Positions 56,449-64,000 of a stretch of 64,000 nucleotides of DNA are shown piece after piece. A program made the position numbers and the translations under genes. The stretch spans positions 17,317-81,316 of the forward strand of contig JAKSDQ010000028.1 in the NCBI GenBank assembly GCA_022360015.1, written 5' to 3'. Each line of letters opens with the position of its first letter. Position 1 is the first letter of the stretch. Source of the DNA: Cytophagales bacterium. GTDB taxonomy: Bacteria > Bacteroidota > Bacteroidia > Cytophagales > Cyclobacteriaceae. The notes under the pieces are model-generated. The model saw only the letters and a program-made list of their open reading frames with translations, did not search any database and was not told the DNA's origin.

Positions 56449-56822
56449 AAAACTTAATTAACACTTCGCTAAAGACCATAGCTATAGATTTTGACGGTAC
56501 AATCGTCGAACATAGATACCCGAAAATTGGAAAACAGAAGTTATTTGCTTTTGCCACCATCCAGGCCTTGCAAAGAAAAGGCCACAAACTCATTCTTTGG
56601 ACCTACCGGCAGGGTAAAAGCCTGGAAGATGCTGTGAACTACTGTAAAAGTAACGGCGTAGAATTTTATGCTGTGAATGAAAATTATCCGGGCGAATCAC
56701 TACAAAAAGGATATAGCAGAAAAATTAACGCTGATATTTTTATAGATGACAGAAATGTAGGTGGATTTTTGGGATGGGACAGGGTTTGGCAAATAATTTG
56801 CGGCGAAGTAAGCCATAGGTAA
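56445..56822 (+). CDS. HAD-like hydrolase (BT0820-type)
   Basis: 125 residues. Motif I is IAIDFDGTIV, motif II is KLILWTYRQG, and the motif IV region is DIFIDDRNVGG. This is the short cap-less HAD form seen in Bacteroidota (BT0820-like phosphatase). Substrate unknown. Coupled to the upstream hypothetical gene (ATGA overlap). Confidence 0.82.
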   Translation: MKNLINTSLKTIAIDFDGTIVEHRYPKIGKQKLFAFATIQALQRKGHKLILWTYRQGKSLEDAVNYCKSNGVEFYAVNENYPGESLQKGYSRKINADIFIDDRNVGGFLGWDRVWQIICGEVSHR

Positions 56823-56972
56823 ACCAAGGGTAATGATATTATCAGTCCGTTCGATGTCCAATCGGGCAGCCATAGTACTGATTCCTTATCGGGTGCAACT
56901 TTTCCTTTTTACTTATGTCTTTATTAGCAAGAACTCAAAAATTAGACATAAACGTATTAACTACACCCGAAT

Positions 56973-58997
56973 ATGCATCCGGCACATTTCAACACTCCGC
57001 TTTGGCTTACTCATTGCCTTTTCTGTATCAGCTTTTTCCTCTTTACTCAAAATACCCTGGCCAATAATGGCACTATCGGGTATGCCTATCCCATTAAGGA
57101 TATAACCGTCGATGGCGATCTGTCCGACTGGCCAGCGGATCTTATCAAGTATCCCCTCACCAATTTCTCCAATCAATCCGATTCTGTGAAAGACAGGGAC
57201 CTGCGGGCCTATCTTATGATGGGTTATAACCTGGCCGAGCAGTGTCTGTATGTTGCAGTGGAAGCATGGGATGACGATATTGTTCGAAATCCTGAAAATC
57301 CATTATGGTATACCCACGATATGCAGGTTTTATATCTCGACCCGGCCCATAAGCCTGAGGGGACAGGAGTCATTGGTTACGAAATTAACCTGGATACTGC
57401 AAAGATCGTGGAGCAGCCAAACATGCTTTGGTATGAGCAGGTTAAGCATGCGACCTGGGATAATGTAAAAGTGAAAATCATTCACGGGGAAAACAAAATT
57501 ATCTATGAATGGCGCATATTGTTAAACGAACACATAGTACCGGGTCGAACCATCGGGTTTGACTATAGTGTATTTGACAAAGATACGGATCAGCGTTGGA
57601 CCGCTGCTTCCTGGGGTGACAACAACATGAAGCACGCTTCCTACAAAAATATTGGAGATGTTGTTTTAATGCCAACAGCGGAAAAACCGGAAAAAGTAAG
57701 TGGGGTTCTAAAATGGGAAGAGGAACAAGGATATTCTTTCCCTCGAACCATTCAGTGCTCATCGACAACAAATCCCCAACTTAGGCTGCAGGTTGCGGTT
57801 GATTCTACCGGCCAATATACCGCACAACTACCATTGGCTGGTTACAATATTTCCATACCCGATCCACTCATCTGGCACAAGCATGATGTATTTAAAGCCA
57901 AACTCAGGGAACCATTCACTTTAGAGATCAATGGTAACCATCCTACTATAGTACCGCCTTTAATGATTACCAAAGAAGTGGTCGCTGACTTAATCCCCGA
58001 AAGGGGTTTGTTACACAATTTCGATGCCACTGAAACCAATAAGATGGATGAATTTATCCAGCACTATCAAGCTTTCTACGATATACCAGGGGTGTCGCTG
58101 TCATTGATTAAAGACGGCCAATTGGTTTTCCACAAAACCTATGGGGTTCAGAATGCTGTAACCAGGGAGCCCATTAAAGAGCAGTCCCTGTTTGAGGCGG
58201 CTTCAGTTACCAAACCGGTATTTGCTTATGTAGTCAACCGGCTGGCTGAGCGGGGGGCCTTTGATCTGGACAAACCCCTGCATGAATATTTGCCTTTCGA
58301 AGATTTGAAAGAATATGAGGAATATAAATTGATGACCGGACGCCATGTGCTCATGCATGTTTCAGGTTTACCAAATTGGGGCAGGGAAATGAAGTTCAAA
58401 CCAGGAACAAAATATGGCTATTCAGGAGAAGGATTTGAGTATTTAAAACGGGCTGTGGCCCATGTAATAGGAAAAGATATCCAGCAGATCCTTAATGAAG
58501 AACTCATTGAACCGCTTGACTTATACAATATGTATTTCGTCGATAGTCCGGAGTTGCGTGAAGTGGGAGTTTCAGGGCATCGCAGAGGAGTGCCTACAAT
58601 TCAATACTGGCCCGAGGAGCCCGGTATGGCATGGAGTATGTTTACCGAAGCCAAAGCTTTTTCCCGATTTGCCATAGCCCTGCTTGAAGGGCGAGGATTG
58701 GCACCTGCAACCTATAGCAATATGTTCACTTTGCTTACAGAATTTCCACTGGAAGAGGGCCAACCGAAACCGGAATATCCGGAAGGAATGGGTTTAGGTA
58801 TGGCCATTCGCGAGAGCCCCTTTGGGAAAGTGTTTGGACATGGTGGTAATAATGGCGATTTTCAATGCCAGTTTGAGATCTATAAGGATCTAAAAATGGG
58901 ATACATAGTTTTCACCAACTCCGATGTAGGCTATCATTTGCATAAAAATTTGGTTCAATTTTTAGTCGAGGGAAAAAAAATTGAACAGACGGATTAA
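56973..58997 (+). CDS. Secreted CBM9-like domain fused to beta-lactamase-type serine hydrolase
   Basis: 674 residues. A signal peptide (LFCISFFLFTQNTLAN) is followed by a CBM9-like beta-sandwich (about 40-230; DITVDGDLSDWP, LYVAVEAWDDD). The class C beta-lactamase/penicillin-binding fold spans about 350-665, with the nucleophile motif SVTK in FEAASVTKPVFAY, YSGEG as the Tyr motif and HGG near the end. Family knowledge: such hydrolases act as esterases or D-aminopeptidases. The pairing with a carbohydrate-binding-like domain is uncommon. Confidence 0.85.
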   Translation: MHPAHFNTPLWLTHCLFCISFFLFTQNTLANNGTIGYAYPIKDITVDGDLSDWPADLIKYPLTNFSNQSDSVKDRDLRAYLMMGYNLAEQCLYVAVEAWDDDIVRNPENPLWYTHDMQVLYLDPAHKPEGTGVIGYEINLDTAKIVEQPNMLWYEQVKHATWDNVKVKIIHGENKIIYEWRILLNEHIVPGRTIGFDYSVFDKDTDQRWTAASWGDNNMKHASYKNIGDVVLMPTAEKPEKVSGVLKWEEEQGYSFPRTIQCSSTTNPQLRLQVAVDSTGQYTAQLPLAGYNISIPDPLIWHKHDVFKAKLREPFTLEINGNHPTIVPPLMITKEVVADLIPERGLLHNFDATETNKMDEFIQHYQAFYDIPGVSLSLIKDGQLVFHKTYGVQNAVTREPIKEQSLFEAASVTKPVFAYVVNRLAERGAFDLDKPLHEYLPFEDLKEYEEYKLMTGRHVLMHVSGLPNWGREMKFKPGTKYGYSGEGFEYLKRAVAHVIGKDIQQILNEELIEPLDLYNMYFVDSPELREVGVSGHRRGVPTIQYWPEEPGMAWSMFTEAKAFSRFAIALLEGRGLAPATYSNMFTLLTEFPLEEGQPKPEYPEGMGLGMAIRESPFGKVFGHGGNNGDFQCQFEIYKDLKMGYIVFTNSDVGYHLHKNLVQFLVEGKKIEQTD

Positions 58998-59154
58998 TTG
59001 TGAGTGCTTTATTTTTTTATCTATGTTTCGAAACAGTACCAATCCCGCTATTAGTGCTAATAGGATCATTAAAATTCAGTGGCAAAATGTTATATGGCTT
59101 CGGCAAATAAACCTTATTATTTTCTCCCAATATGTGGTACATTTACTGAATACT

Positions 59155-60066
59155 ATGATTAAAAATAAACCGTCTAAATCCCCAACAATAGAATCCTTTT
59201 ACGAAGGTTTTCTAAATATAAAGTCAGGTAATCTAAGAAAAGAGCTTGGTCACTTCACGGTATTCAACTTGAAAGATTATGACTTGTATCGTGATAATTA
59301 TATCCCTTTTTCACGAAAAGAGTATCTCAAAATTTGCTACGTTAAAGGAAAAAGTACCATTCATCATCAAAAGGGCAGTGAACATTTACACGGAGAAAAC
59401 ATAATCTTTCTAAATTCATTGATTCCATATAGTTGGGAGCACATAGAAAAACCAGAAGGATTCTCATGTGTATTTACGTTGGATTTTTTTAACCAATTCG
59501 GTAAGATTGAAGACTATCCGATTTTCAATACGTCTCAAATTCCAATTTTTAAGCTCGACAAAACGGAAGTAACCCATATTAAAAACATTTATGAAAGAAT
59601 GTTGGTCGAGATAAATTCGGATTACGAATATAAGTACGATGTGCTTAAGAGTTTGATTTTATGGCTCATCCACATGTCCATGAGGAATCACATGGATGTG
59701 CTTACAAAGAACAAATTTTCAAGAGCTTCCCAGCGGATATCCAATGCATTTTTGGAACTCCTCGAAGAACAATTCCCTATTGTCGAACCTAATCAGAGAA
59801 TACGACTGCGAACTGCGTCAGACTATGCTCATAAGCTGTCCATTCATGTAAATCATTTGAACAAAGCCATACAGGATTATTTAAATAAATCTACTACGGA
59901 AATCATTTTAGAAAGAATGGGCATCGAAGCAAAAAGATTGTTAAACCATACAAATTGGAGCATTTCCGAAGTAGGGTATTGCCTTGGCTTTGAAGAGCCT
60001 TCCAATTTCTCCAGTTTTTTTAAGAAAATTACTAACAAATCTCCTCGCCAATTTAGAATGGTTTGA
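59155..60066 (+). CDS. AraC-family transcriptional regulator
   Basis: The frame opens at 58,981 inside the preceding gene's end; ATG at 59,155 (MIKNKPSKSP, 303 residues) is more natural. An N-terminal cupin-like sensing part (FSRKEYLKICYVKGKSTIH) is followed by a C-terminal double helix-turn-helix (YAHKLSIHVNHLNKAIQDYL; WSISEVGYCLGFEEPSNFSS). It likely controls the two genes that follow. Confidence 0.9.
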   Translation: MIKNKPSKSPTIESFYEGFLNIKSGNLRKELGHFTVFNLKDYDLYRDNYIPFSRKEYLKICYVKGKSTIHHQKGSEHLHGENIIFLNSLIPYSWEHIEKPEGFSCVFTLDFFNQFGKIEDYPIFNTSQIPIFKLDKTEVTHIKNIYERMLVEINSDYEYKYDVLKSLILWLIHMSMRNHMDVLTKNKFSRASQRISNAFLELLEEQFPIVEPNQRIRLRTASDYAHKLSIHVNHLNKAIQDYLNKSTTEIILERMGIEAKRLLNHTNWSISEVGYCLGFEEPSNFSSFFKKITNKSPRQFRMV

Positions 60067-60117
60067 TTTTCATAAGTATTTGATTGATTGTAAAATATTC
60101 AAGACGCCTTGTCAAGG

Positions 60118-60125
60118 TAAATTTG
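60118..60125 (+). promoter_or_regulatory. Bacteroidota -7 promoter element
   Basis: TAAATTTG fits TAnnTTTG and lies 27 bp before the SnoaL-like gene's ATG; -33 is unclear. Confidence 0.4.
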
Positions 60126-60152
60126 TATCCGGAATATTAAACATCAATTCAT

Positions 60153-60728
60153 ATGAAAATCACATTTCTAAAAACAAAATTAAAAAGCAGCCTGTTCGTA
60201 TTTGGCTTTTTGGGAGTTTTAGCTTGTGGCAATGCAAATAAAAACTCCGCCCGGAAAAATACAGAAAAAGAACGGGAGTTAAGTGCAAAAGTAAATGATC
60301 GTGCGGAAAATAAAGAAAAGCTAGTAAGTTTACTAGGAGCCTTTGGTCAAGGTAGAGACAATATCCTAAGACACTTTCATCAAGATGCCCTTATAGAGTT
60401 CCCATATGCAAAATCAATTGGAACTCCGGAAAAATTAAACTACCTGGAGTACCATACATATTTGACAGATATCCTTGGGCACTTTGATGCCATAAGTTTT
60501 AGTAACACCAGAATATATCCAATGAACCATACAGAAACATTTGTAATGGAAACCCATGGCGAGGTTGATTTACCAAATGGGAAAACATACCGTCAGGATT
60601 ATGTCATGATTGTAGAGTTCTTGGATGGAAAAATTTACCGATATAAAGAGTATTGGAATCCCTTGGAAATTAAGGTCTTCGAAACCTCTTCGACAAACGA
60701 TTTAAAAGAATCCCTAAAAAAACAATAA
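60153..60728 (+). CDS. SnoaL/NTF2-like lipoprotein
   Basis: 191 residues. A lipoprotein signal (LFVFGFLGVLACGNA) is followed by a linker and an NTF2-like fold: HFHQDALIEFPYA, DILGHFDAISFSNTRIY, YRQDYVMIVEFLDGKIYRYKEYWNP. The latter is the classic SnoaL ending. Substrate unknown. It is 2 bp before the NmrA-like gene. Confidence 0.82.
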   Translation: MKITFLKTKLKSSLFVFGFLGVLACGNANKNSARKNTEKERELSAKVNDRAENKEKLVSLLGAFGQGRDNILRHFHQDALIEFPYAKSIGTPEKLNYLEYHTYLTDILGHFDAISFSNTRIYPMNHTETFVMETHGEVDLPNGKTYRQDYVMIVEFLDGKIYRYKEYWNPLEIKVFETSSTNDLKESLKKQ

Positions 60729-60730
60729 GT

Positions 60731-61603
60731 ATGAAAATAGCAATAGCAGCTGCTACAGGAAATATAGGGGCCAGAGTAGCGCAAATAATTTCAGAAAACA
60801 GGGAAATTTCTCTATTACTGGGAAAAGACAAGGAGCAGTTGGAAAAGCAAAAAACGTCTTATGCTATTCCAGTCCCTACTGACATATCAAAACCTGAAGA
60901 AGTAATTGCAAATACTAAAGAGGTTGATGCATTGTTATGGTTAGTCCCTCCCGTTGTACATGTGCCTAGCATAAAAGAATGGTACGATCAAGTGATAAAA
61001 GCAGGCACTAAGACCGTTAAACATAACAACATAAAAAGAGTGGTGTTGATTTCTTCGCTAGGTGCAGGATATAAACAAAAGACCGGAACAGTTGGGTATG
61101 TAGGTAATATGGAGCGTGAATTTGATAAAGTTACCACCAATATGGTTAGTATTAGGCCAGGATACTTTATGGAAAACTTTCTTCTACAAAAAGATAAAAT
61201 CATTGGTAATGATGTTATCTCATTTCCATATGATGAAGATCATGACATCCCTTTTATAAGTTCTGATGATATCGCCGATGCGGCCGCCCATTATCTTATG
61301 GACGATACATGGAGCGGAAGATGGGTAAAAAATCTAATGGGTCCTGCAAATTTAACTTTAACCGAAGCCACTCAAATTTTTTCTGAAAAATTGAAGAAAA
61401 AAATAACGTACAATAAGCAGCAATACGCAGATATAAAAACTCAGTTTGAAGCCTTTGGAGCAAATGAAAATGTACAACAAGAAATGGTTGACTTGTTTAA
61501 AGCACTGGGAGATAAAGACGGTATTTATGCCACCCCAAGAACTTATGAGGCATATACTTCAACAACCCTGGAGGATTTTATAGAAAATAAGTTTCTTGCT
61601 TAA
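60731..61603 (+). CDS. NmrA-like NAD(P)-binding reductase
   Basis: 290 residues. The nucleotide-binding motif AAATGNIGARV and a Rossmann-like core (VVLISSLGAG, VSIRPGYFMENFL) are followed by a C-terminal extension (LTLTEATQIFSEKL). Family members sense or reduce quinones and related compounds. Probably cotranscribed with the SnoaL-like gene under the AraC regulator. Confidence 0.88.
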   Translation: MKIAIAAATGNIGARVAQIISENREISLLLGKDKEQLEKQKTSYAIPVPTDISKPEEVIANTKEVDALLWLVPPVVHVPSIKEWYDQVIKAGTKTVKHNNIKRVVLISSLGAGYKQKTGTVGYVGNMEREFDKVTTNMVSIRPGYFMENFLLQKDKIIGNDVISFPYDEDHDIPFISSDDIADAAAHYLMDDTWSGRWVKNLMGPANLTLTEATQIFSEKLKKKITYNKQQYADIKTQFEAFGANENVQQEMVDLFKALGDKDGIYATPRTYEAYTSTTLEDFIENKFLA

Positions 61604-61762
61604 TTTGCCATTTTTATCTATCGTTTTTGGGTGTTTTTATTTCCTCTTTTTCGATGAAGAACCAAACATTACTTTTCATGCTTAACCTAACTTAATTCTT
61701 CATCTAACTTATTTAACTCGATTTTGATATTCCGTAAACGAACTTGCCAAAAATCACAGGAA

Positions 61763-62107
61763 TTAAAGGGTTGTGTTTACCGCTTCTATGACATAATATC
61801 CGTCACCTTGGTCCATCAACCAATAAACTTCTTTTCGAACATTGCCTTTTATCGTATATCTCAAAAGCTTTTTATTGGTTCTCAAATTCATTATCTCAAT
61901 TAATTCCCGCATGCTGTCTTCAACCAAATCGCTTGCAATACTATCCAGCTCGACCAGGTCATTAGGATAGTCCAAATATTCTTCGAGCCTGTATTGATTC
62001 GCACCGATTATGTGTTCAATCCGCCTCGTCTTATACCTGTTATAGATAAAAATTGAAAAAACTATTATGATCGTTAGGAGTATTAATGAAAAAATGATCC
62101 TTTTCAT
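61763..62107 (-). CDS. Small membrane-anchored protein
   Basis: 114 residues. An N-terminal membrane segment (IIFSLILLTIIIVFSIFIYN) is followed by a soluble domain with LDYPNDLVELDSIASDLVED. No family recognised. Convergent with the reductase gene; the 61,604-61,762 gap has a GATGAAGAA/TTCTTCATC inverted repeat. Confidence 0.6.
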   Translation of the reverse strand: MKRIIFSLILLTIIIVFSIFIYNRYKTRRIEHIIGANQYRLEEYLDYPNDLVELDSIASDLVEDSMRELIEIMNLRTNKKLLRYTIKGNVRKEVYWLMDQGDGYYVIEAVNTTL

Positions 62108-62203
62108 TGTTTAATAACTTTGAATAATAACCATTATAATGCCAACAGCCAGGATTCTCATGGTTATGAACCGAAGGATATTACCAGTACAAATTGTGAC
62201 TAT

Positions 62204-63007
62204 TTATTTTATAGAAAATTCGTTTTCAAAAACTACAGTGTCTATTTGACTTCCTTCGGTTTCAATATCCCATTGAAGTATCTTTGTTTGTGTTTTGACT
62301 GCCAAGTCTTTTGTGATTGTTCCTTTCGTGGTAGCAGAGTATCCTGGCCCACCTGAACAATTTACAAATTTAAAAAATGCAACATCTTCAATTTCCTCAC
62401 CTTTCAGATTAAATTTTGTCAAAATGGGATAAAAAGTATCTGCAATGTAGCCATAAATTATCCCTACCTCATTTTCTGAACTATATAATTTTCCGATTAC
62501 CAAGGCCCCTTCCGGATTATACTTTCGAATAAAAGGATTTGTATGGTTAATATCAGCTTCTTGAAACCCATTTTCACAAGTGAAATCCAATGGAAGTTTT
62601 ATGTCAGGGATTAAGCTTAGGTATTCGATAAACTTTTCATCCGGAGTAGCATTACCGAAATCTTTTTCCACATTTTTAATGAAATTAATATTGTATTTAT
62701 CGATTTCCGTTAAGTGTCCCTCAATGCTTATCCCATCAAATTGCGGCTGGTACCAGTCAAATTGTTTAAAATATCGATCCAGATCCGCAGATTTAAATTT
62801 GTATCCTTTCCGGGCAAAAATTTCATTTCGCAATAACCTCAATGTTGCCGGTTGCAGGTTTTTCAGGTTACTGGCTTCGATTCTTTCAGTCAAATCGATG
62901 CCCGCTACTACCATGGAAGAAATCTCTGGTAAACGGTCATTTCCGGTTTGGGAATGACAATTAAATAATAATCCGAATAATAATAATAGGAAGGATATTT
63001 TTTTCAT
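62204..63007 (-). CDS. YARHG-domain lipoprotein
   Basis: 267 residues. A lipoprotein signal (LLLFGLLFNC) precedes the YARHG motif region LLRNEIFARKGYKFKS followed by YFKQFDWYQP. The C-terminal half is unassigned. YARHG domains sit in extracellular or periplasmic proteins; role unknown. Confidence 0.82.
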   Translation of the reverse strand: MKKISFLLLLFGLLFNCHSQTGNDRLPEISSMVVAGIDLTERIEASNLKNLQPATLRLLRNEIFARKGYKFKSADLDRYFKQFDWYQPQFDGISIEGHLTEIDKYNINFIKNVEKDFGNATPDEKFIEYLSLIPDIKLPLDFTCENGFQEADINHTNPFIRKYNPEGALVIGKLYSSENEVGIIYGYIADTFYPILTKFNLKGEEIEDVAFFKFVNCSGGPGYSATTKGTITKDLAVKTQTKILQWDIETEGSQIDTVVFENEFSIK

Positions 63008-63169
63008 GTTTTACAACAAAAATAGTTAGCCTCCTCCGTTACGGTTTGAGTGTATTTCAGCGTTATACATTTTCAGCATGAAGGTAGCACCTTATGTTTT
63101 TATCGCCATATCAAACCCTCCAAAACACTTACATGAATGACTTCAAACAGCAACCTGCGAATTTAGGGG

Positions 63170-63559
63170 CTAATTAATCCTCGTGGGTAGAGGAGGACAG
63201 GCCGGAAAGATCTCTCCAATTGGCTTCAATTCAATAGCCGTAATTCCCAAATCCTTTAAGTAATCAATTTTATCAATAATACCTGCATACGTACCATGAT
63301 TGCCTTCAGAAACATTGGCGTTTGGGTATTTTATAAATTGTCTAACATGCATTTCATAAATTATAAGCTCTGATTGTGGAATATTTGGTTTTTTCACACC
63401 TTCCCAATCGAAGTCATCTGAGCAGGCACATATAATTCCCCATGGACGCTTACCCTCGTTGTGTCCAAATTGAGATGCAGCAGACCTGCTGAAATTCCTT
63501 GGGAAAAACAAGTCATTAATTAAGTGGATGACCTGATGTAAAAAATGGAGTTTGTTCAC
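63170..63559 (-). pseudogene. Fragment of glycogen-debranching enzyme (GlgX-like)
   Basis: The central section PWGIICACSDDFDWEG, LIIYEMHVRQFIKYPNANV and GTYAGIIDKIDYLKDLGITA is the early catalytic region of GlgX/isoamylase. Both ends are unrelated (FPACPPLPTRIN at the tail), and the catalytic Asp/Glu residues lie outside it. A decayed fragment, not functional. Confidence 0.7.
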
Positions 63560-63665
63560 CAGGGGTTAAGAAATAAATTAAAAATTTGGTAACTTATATT
63601 ATTAGTATCTGATTCCTGAATTCAATTATTTTTAGATTGTTTTTAAAGCGAATAATTAAAAGAAA

Positions 63666-64000
63666 GTGTCAAAATTCGAGAGGCTATCAGATGAAGAATT
63701 AAATTCCCTGGTCCACAAGGGAAACGACATTGCCTTTCGGGAATTATTCAATAGATATTGGGAGAAATTATATATTGCCGCTTACAAGGTTCTTGGTGAT
63801 GAAATGGTTTGTGAAGATATTGTTCAGGACATCTTTCTTGATCTTCTGGTCCGATCCTCCGGTATGACAATTGAAAATGTCAAGGCCTATCTTTACAAGG
63901 CCGTGCAATTTCAGGTAGCTGGTCATATTAAAAAACTCCGTTTCCTACGTAAAAGAGCCGAAATTATTGAAAATTATACTATCGGTAATAATATCGAAGA
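63666..64000 (+). CDS. ECF sigma factor, 3' end beyond window
   Basis: Starts at GTG 63,666, with an in-frame TAA just upstream leaving no earlier start. Reads SKFERLSDEELNSLVHKGN then FRELFNRYWEKLYIAAYKVL, GDEMVCEDIVQDIFLDLL and VKAYLYKAVQFQ, i.e. sigma-70 region 2 of the Bacteroidota ECF type often paired with FecR and SusC/D systems. The region 4 part lies past the edge. Confidence 0.88.
   Translation, partial: MSKFERLSDEELNSLVHKGNDIAFRELFNRYWEKLYIAAYKVLGDEMVCEDIVQDIFLDLLVRSSGMTIENVKAYLYKAVQFQVAGHIKKLRFLRKRAEIIENYTIGNNIE

Overview
The window is AT-rich DNA from a member of the Bacteroidota, most likely a marine or soil Cytophagales (Fulvivirga-like) bacterium. That placement is inference. 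It rests on Bacteroidota-type conjugation genes (TraE/F/G/J/K, MobB, BfmA), a SusC-type receptor fragment, a type IX secretion sorting domain, a UpxY-type NusG paralogue, YARHG and PorT-like proteins, and -7 promoter elements of the form TAnnTTTG.

Region 1 (1-16,994, all minus strand) is a natural-product operon that runs off the left edge. In transcription order it holds a NusG-like antiterminator, one or two small unknown genes, a type II thioesterase, a CmlA-like diiron beta-hydroxylase, a SyrD/PvdE-type peptide exporter, a NodU/CmcH carbamoyltransferase, two small unknown genes (one GIY-YIG-like), an LRR-Roc-COR (Roco) GTPase, and a large NRPS. The NRPS reads FAAL-T-C-A-T-C and continues beyond the window. 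The predicted product is an exported lipopeptide starting with a fatty acid, with beta-hydroxylation and carbamoylation possible. A Roco GTPase in such an operon is the most unusual feature of the window.

Region 2 (17,000-21,100) holds two weak unknown ORFs, a MacB/FtsX-type ABC permease and a transposase remnant. Region 3 (21,100-34,000) is a decayed mobile or conjugative island. It contains a DUF6624-like gene, a frameshifted TPR lipoprotein, a broken ParD/ParE-like toxin-antitoxin pair, a tra block (E-F-G-J-K only), a 5'-truncated M48 protease-TPR gene abutting it, a defective tRNA-Pro, a MobB relaxase with its BfmA partner, an array of palindromes that may be an oriT, and a RadC-like gene.

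Region 4 (34,000-47,400) is mostly chromosomal: a B-box membrane protein, tRNA-Arg, a PorT-like barrel, rpoN, asnS, a T9SS-sorted mini-protein, NAD(P)HX repair, bactofilin, DUF2442 and DUF1801 proteins and an AAA/DUF4143 ATPase. Region 5 (47,400-53,300) carries a GC-richer stretch of consecutive hairpins, a truncated SusC plug meeting a truncated lipoprotein gene head-on, and a HAMP-GAF-PAS membrane protein without an output domain.

Region 6 (53,300-56,822) is an oxidative-stress unit: a DtxR/MntR regulator divergent from a small gene, Fe-type superoxide dismutase, a TPR-like protein and a peroxiredoxin, with a palindromic operator overlapping the shared promoter. Region 7 (56,900-64,000) has a CBM9-like/beta-lactamase-type hydrolase, an AraC regulator followed by a SnoaL-like lipoprotein and an NmrA-like reductase, a YARHG lipoprotein, a glycogen-debranching-enzyme fragment, and an ECF sigma factor cut by the right edge.
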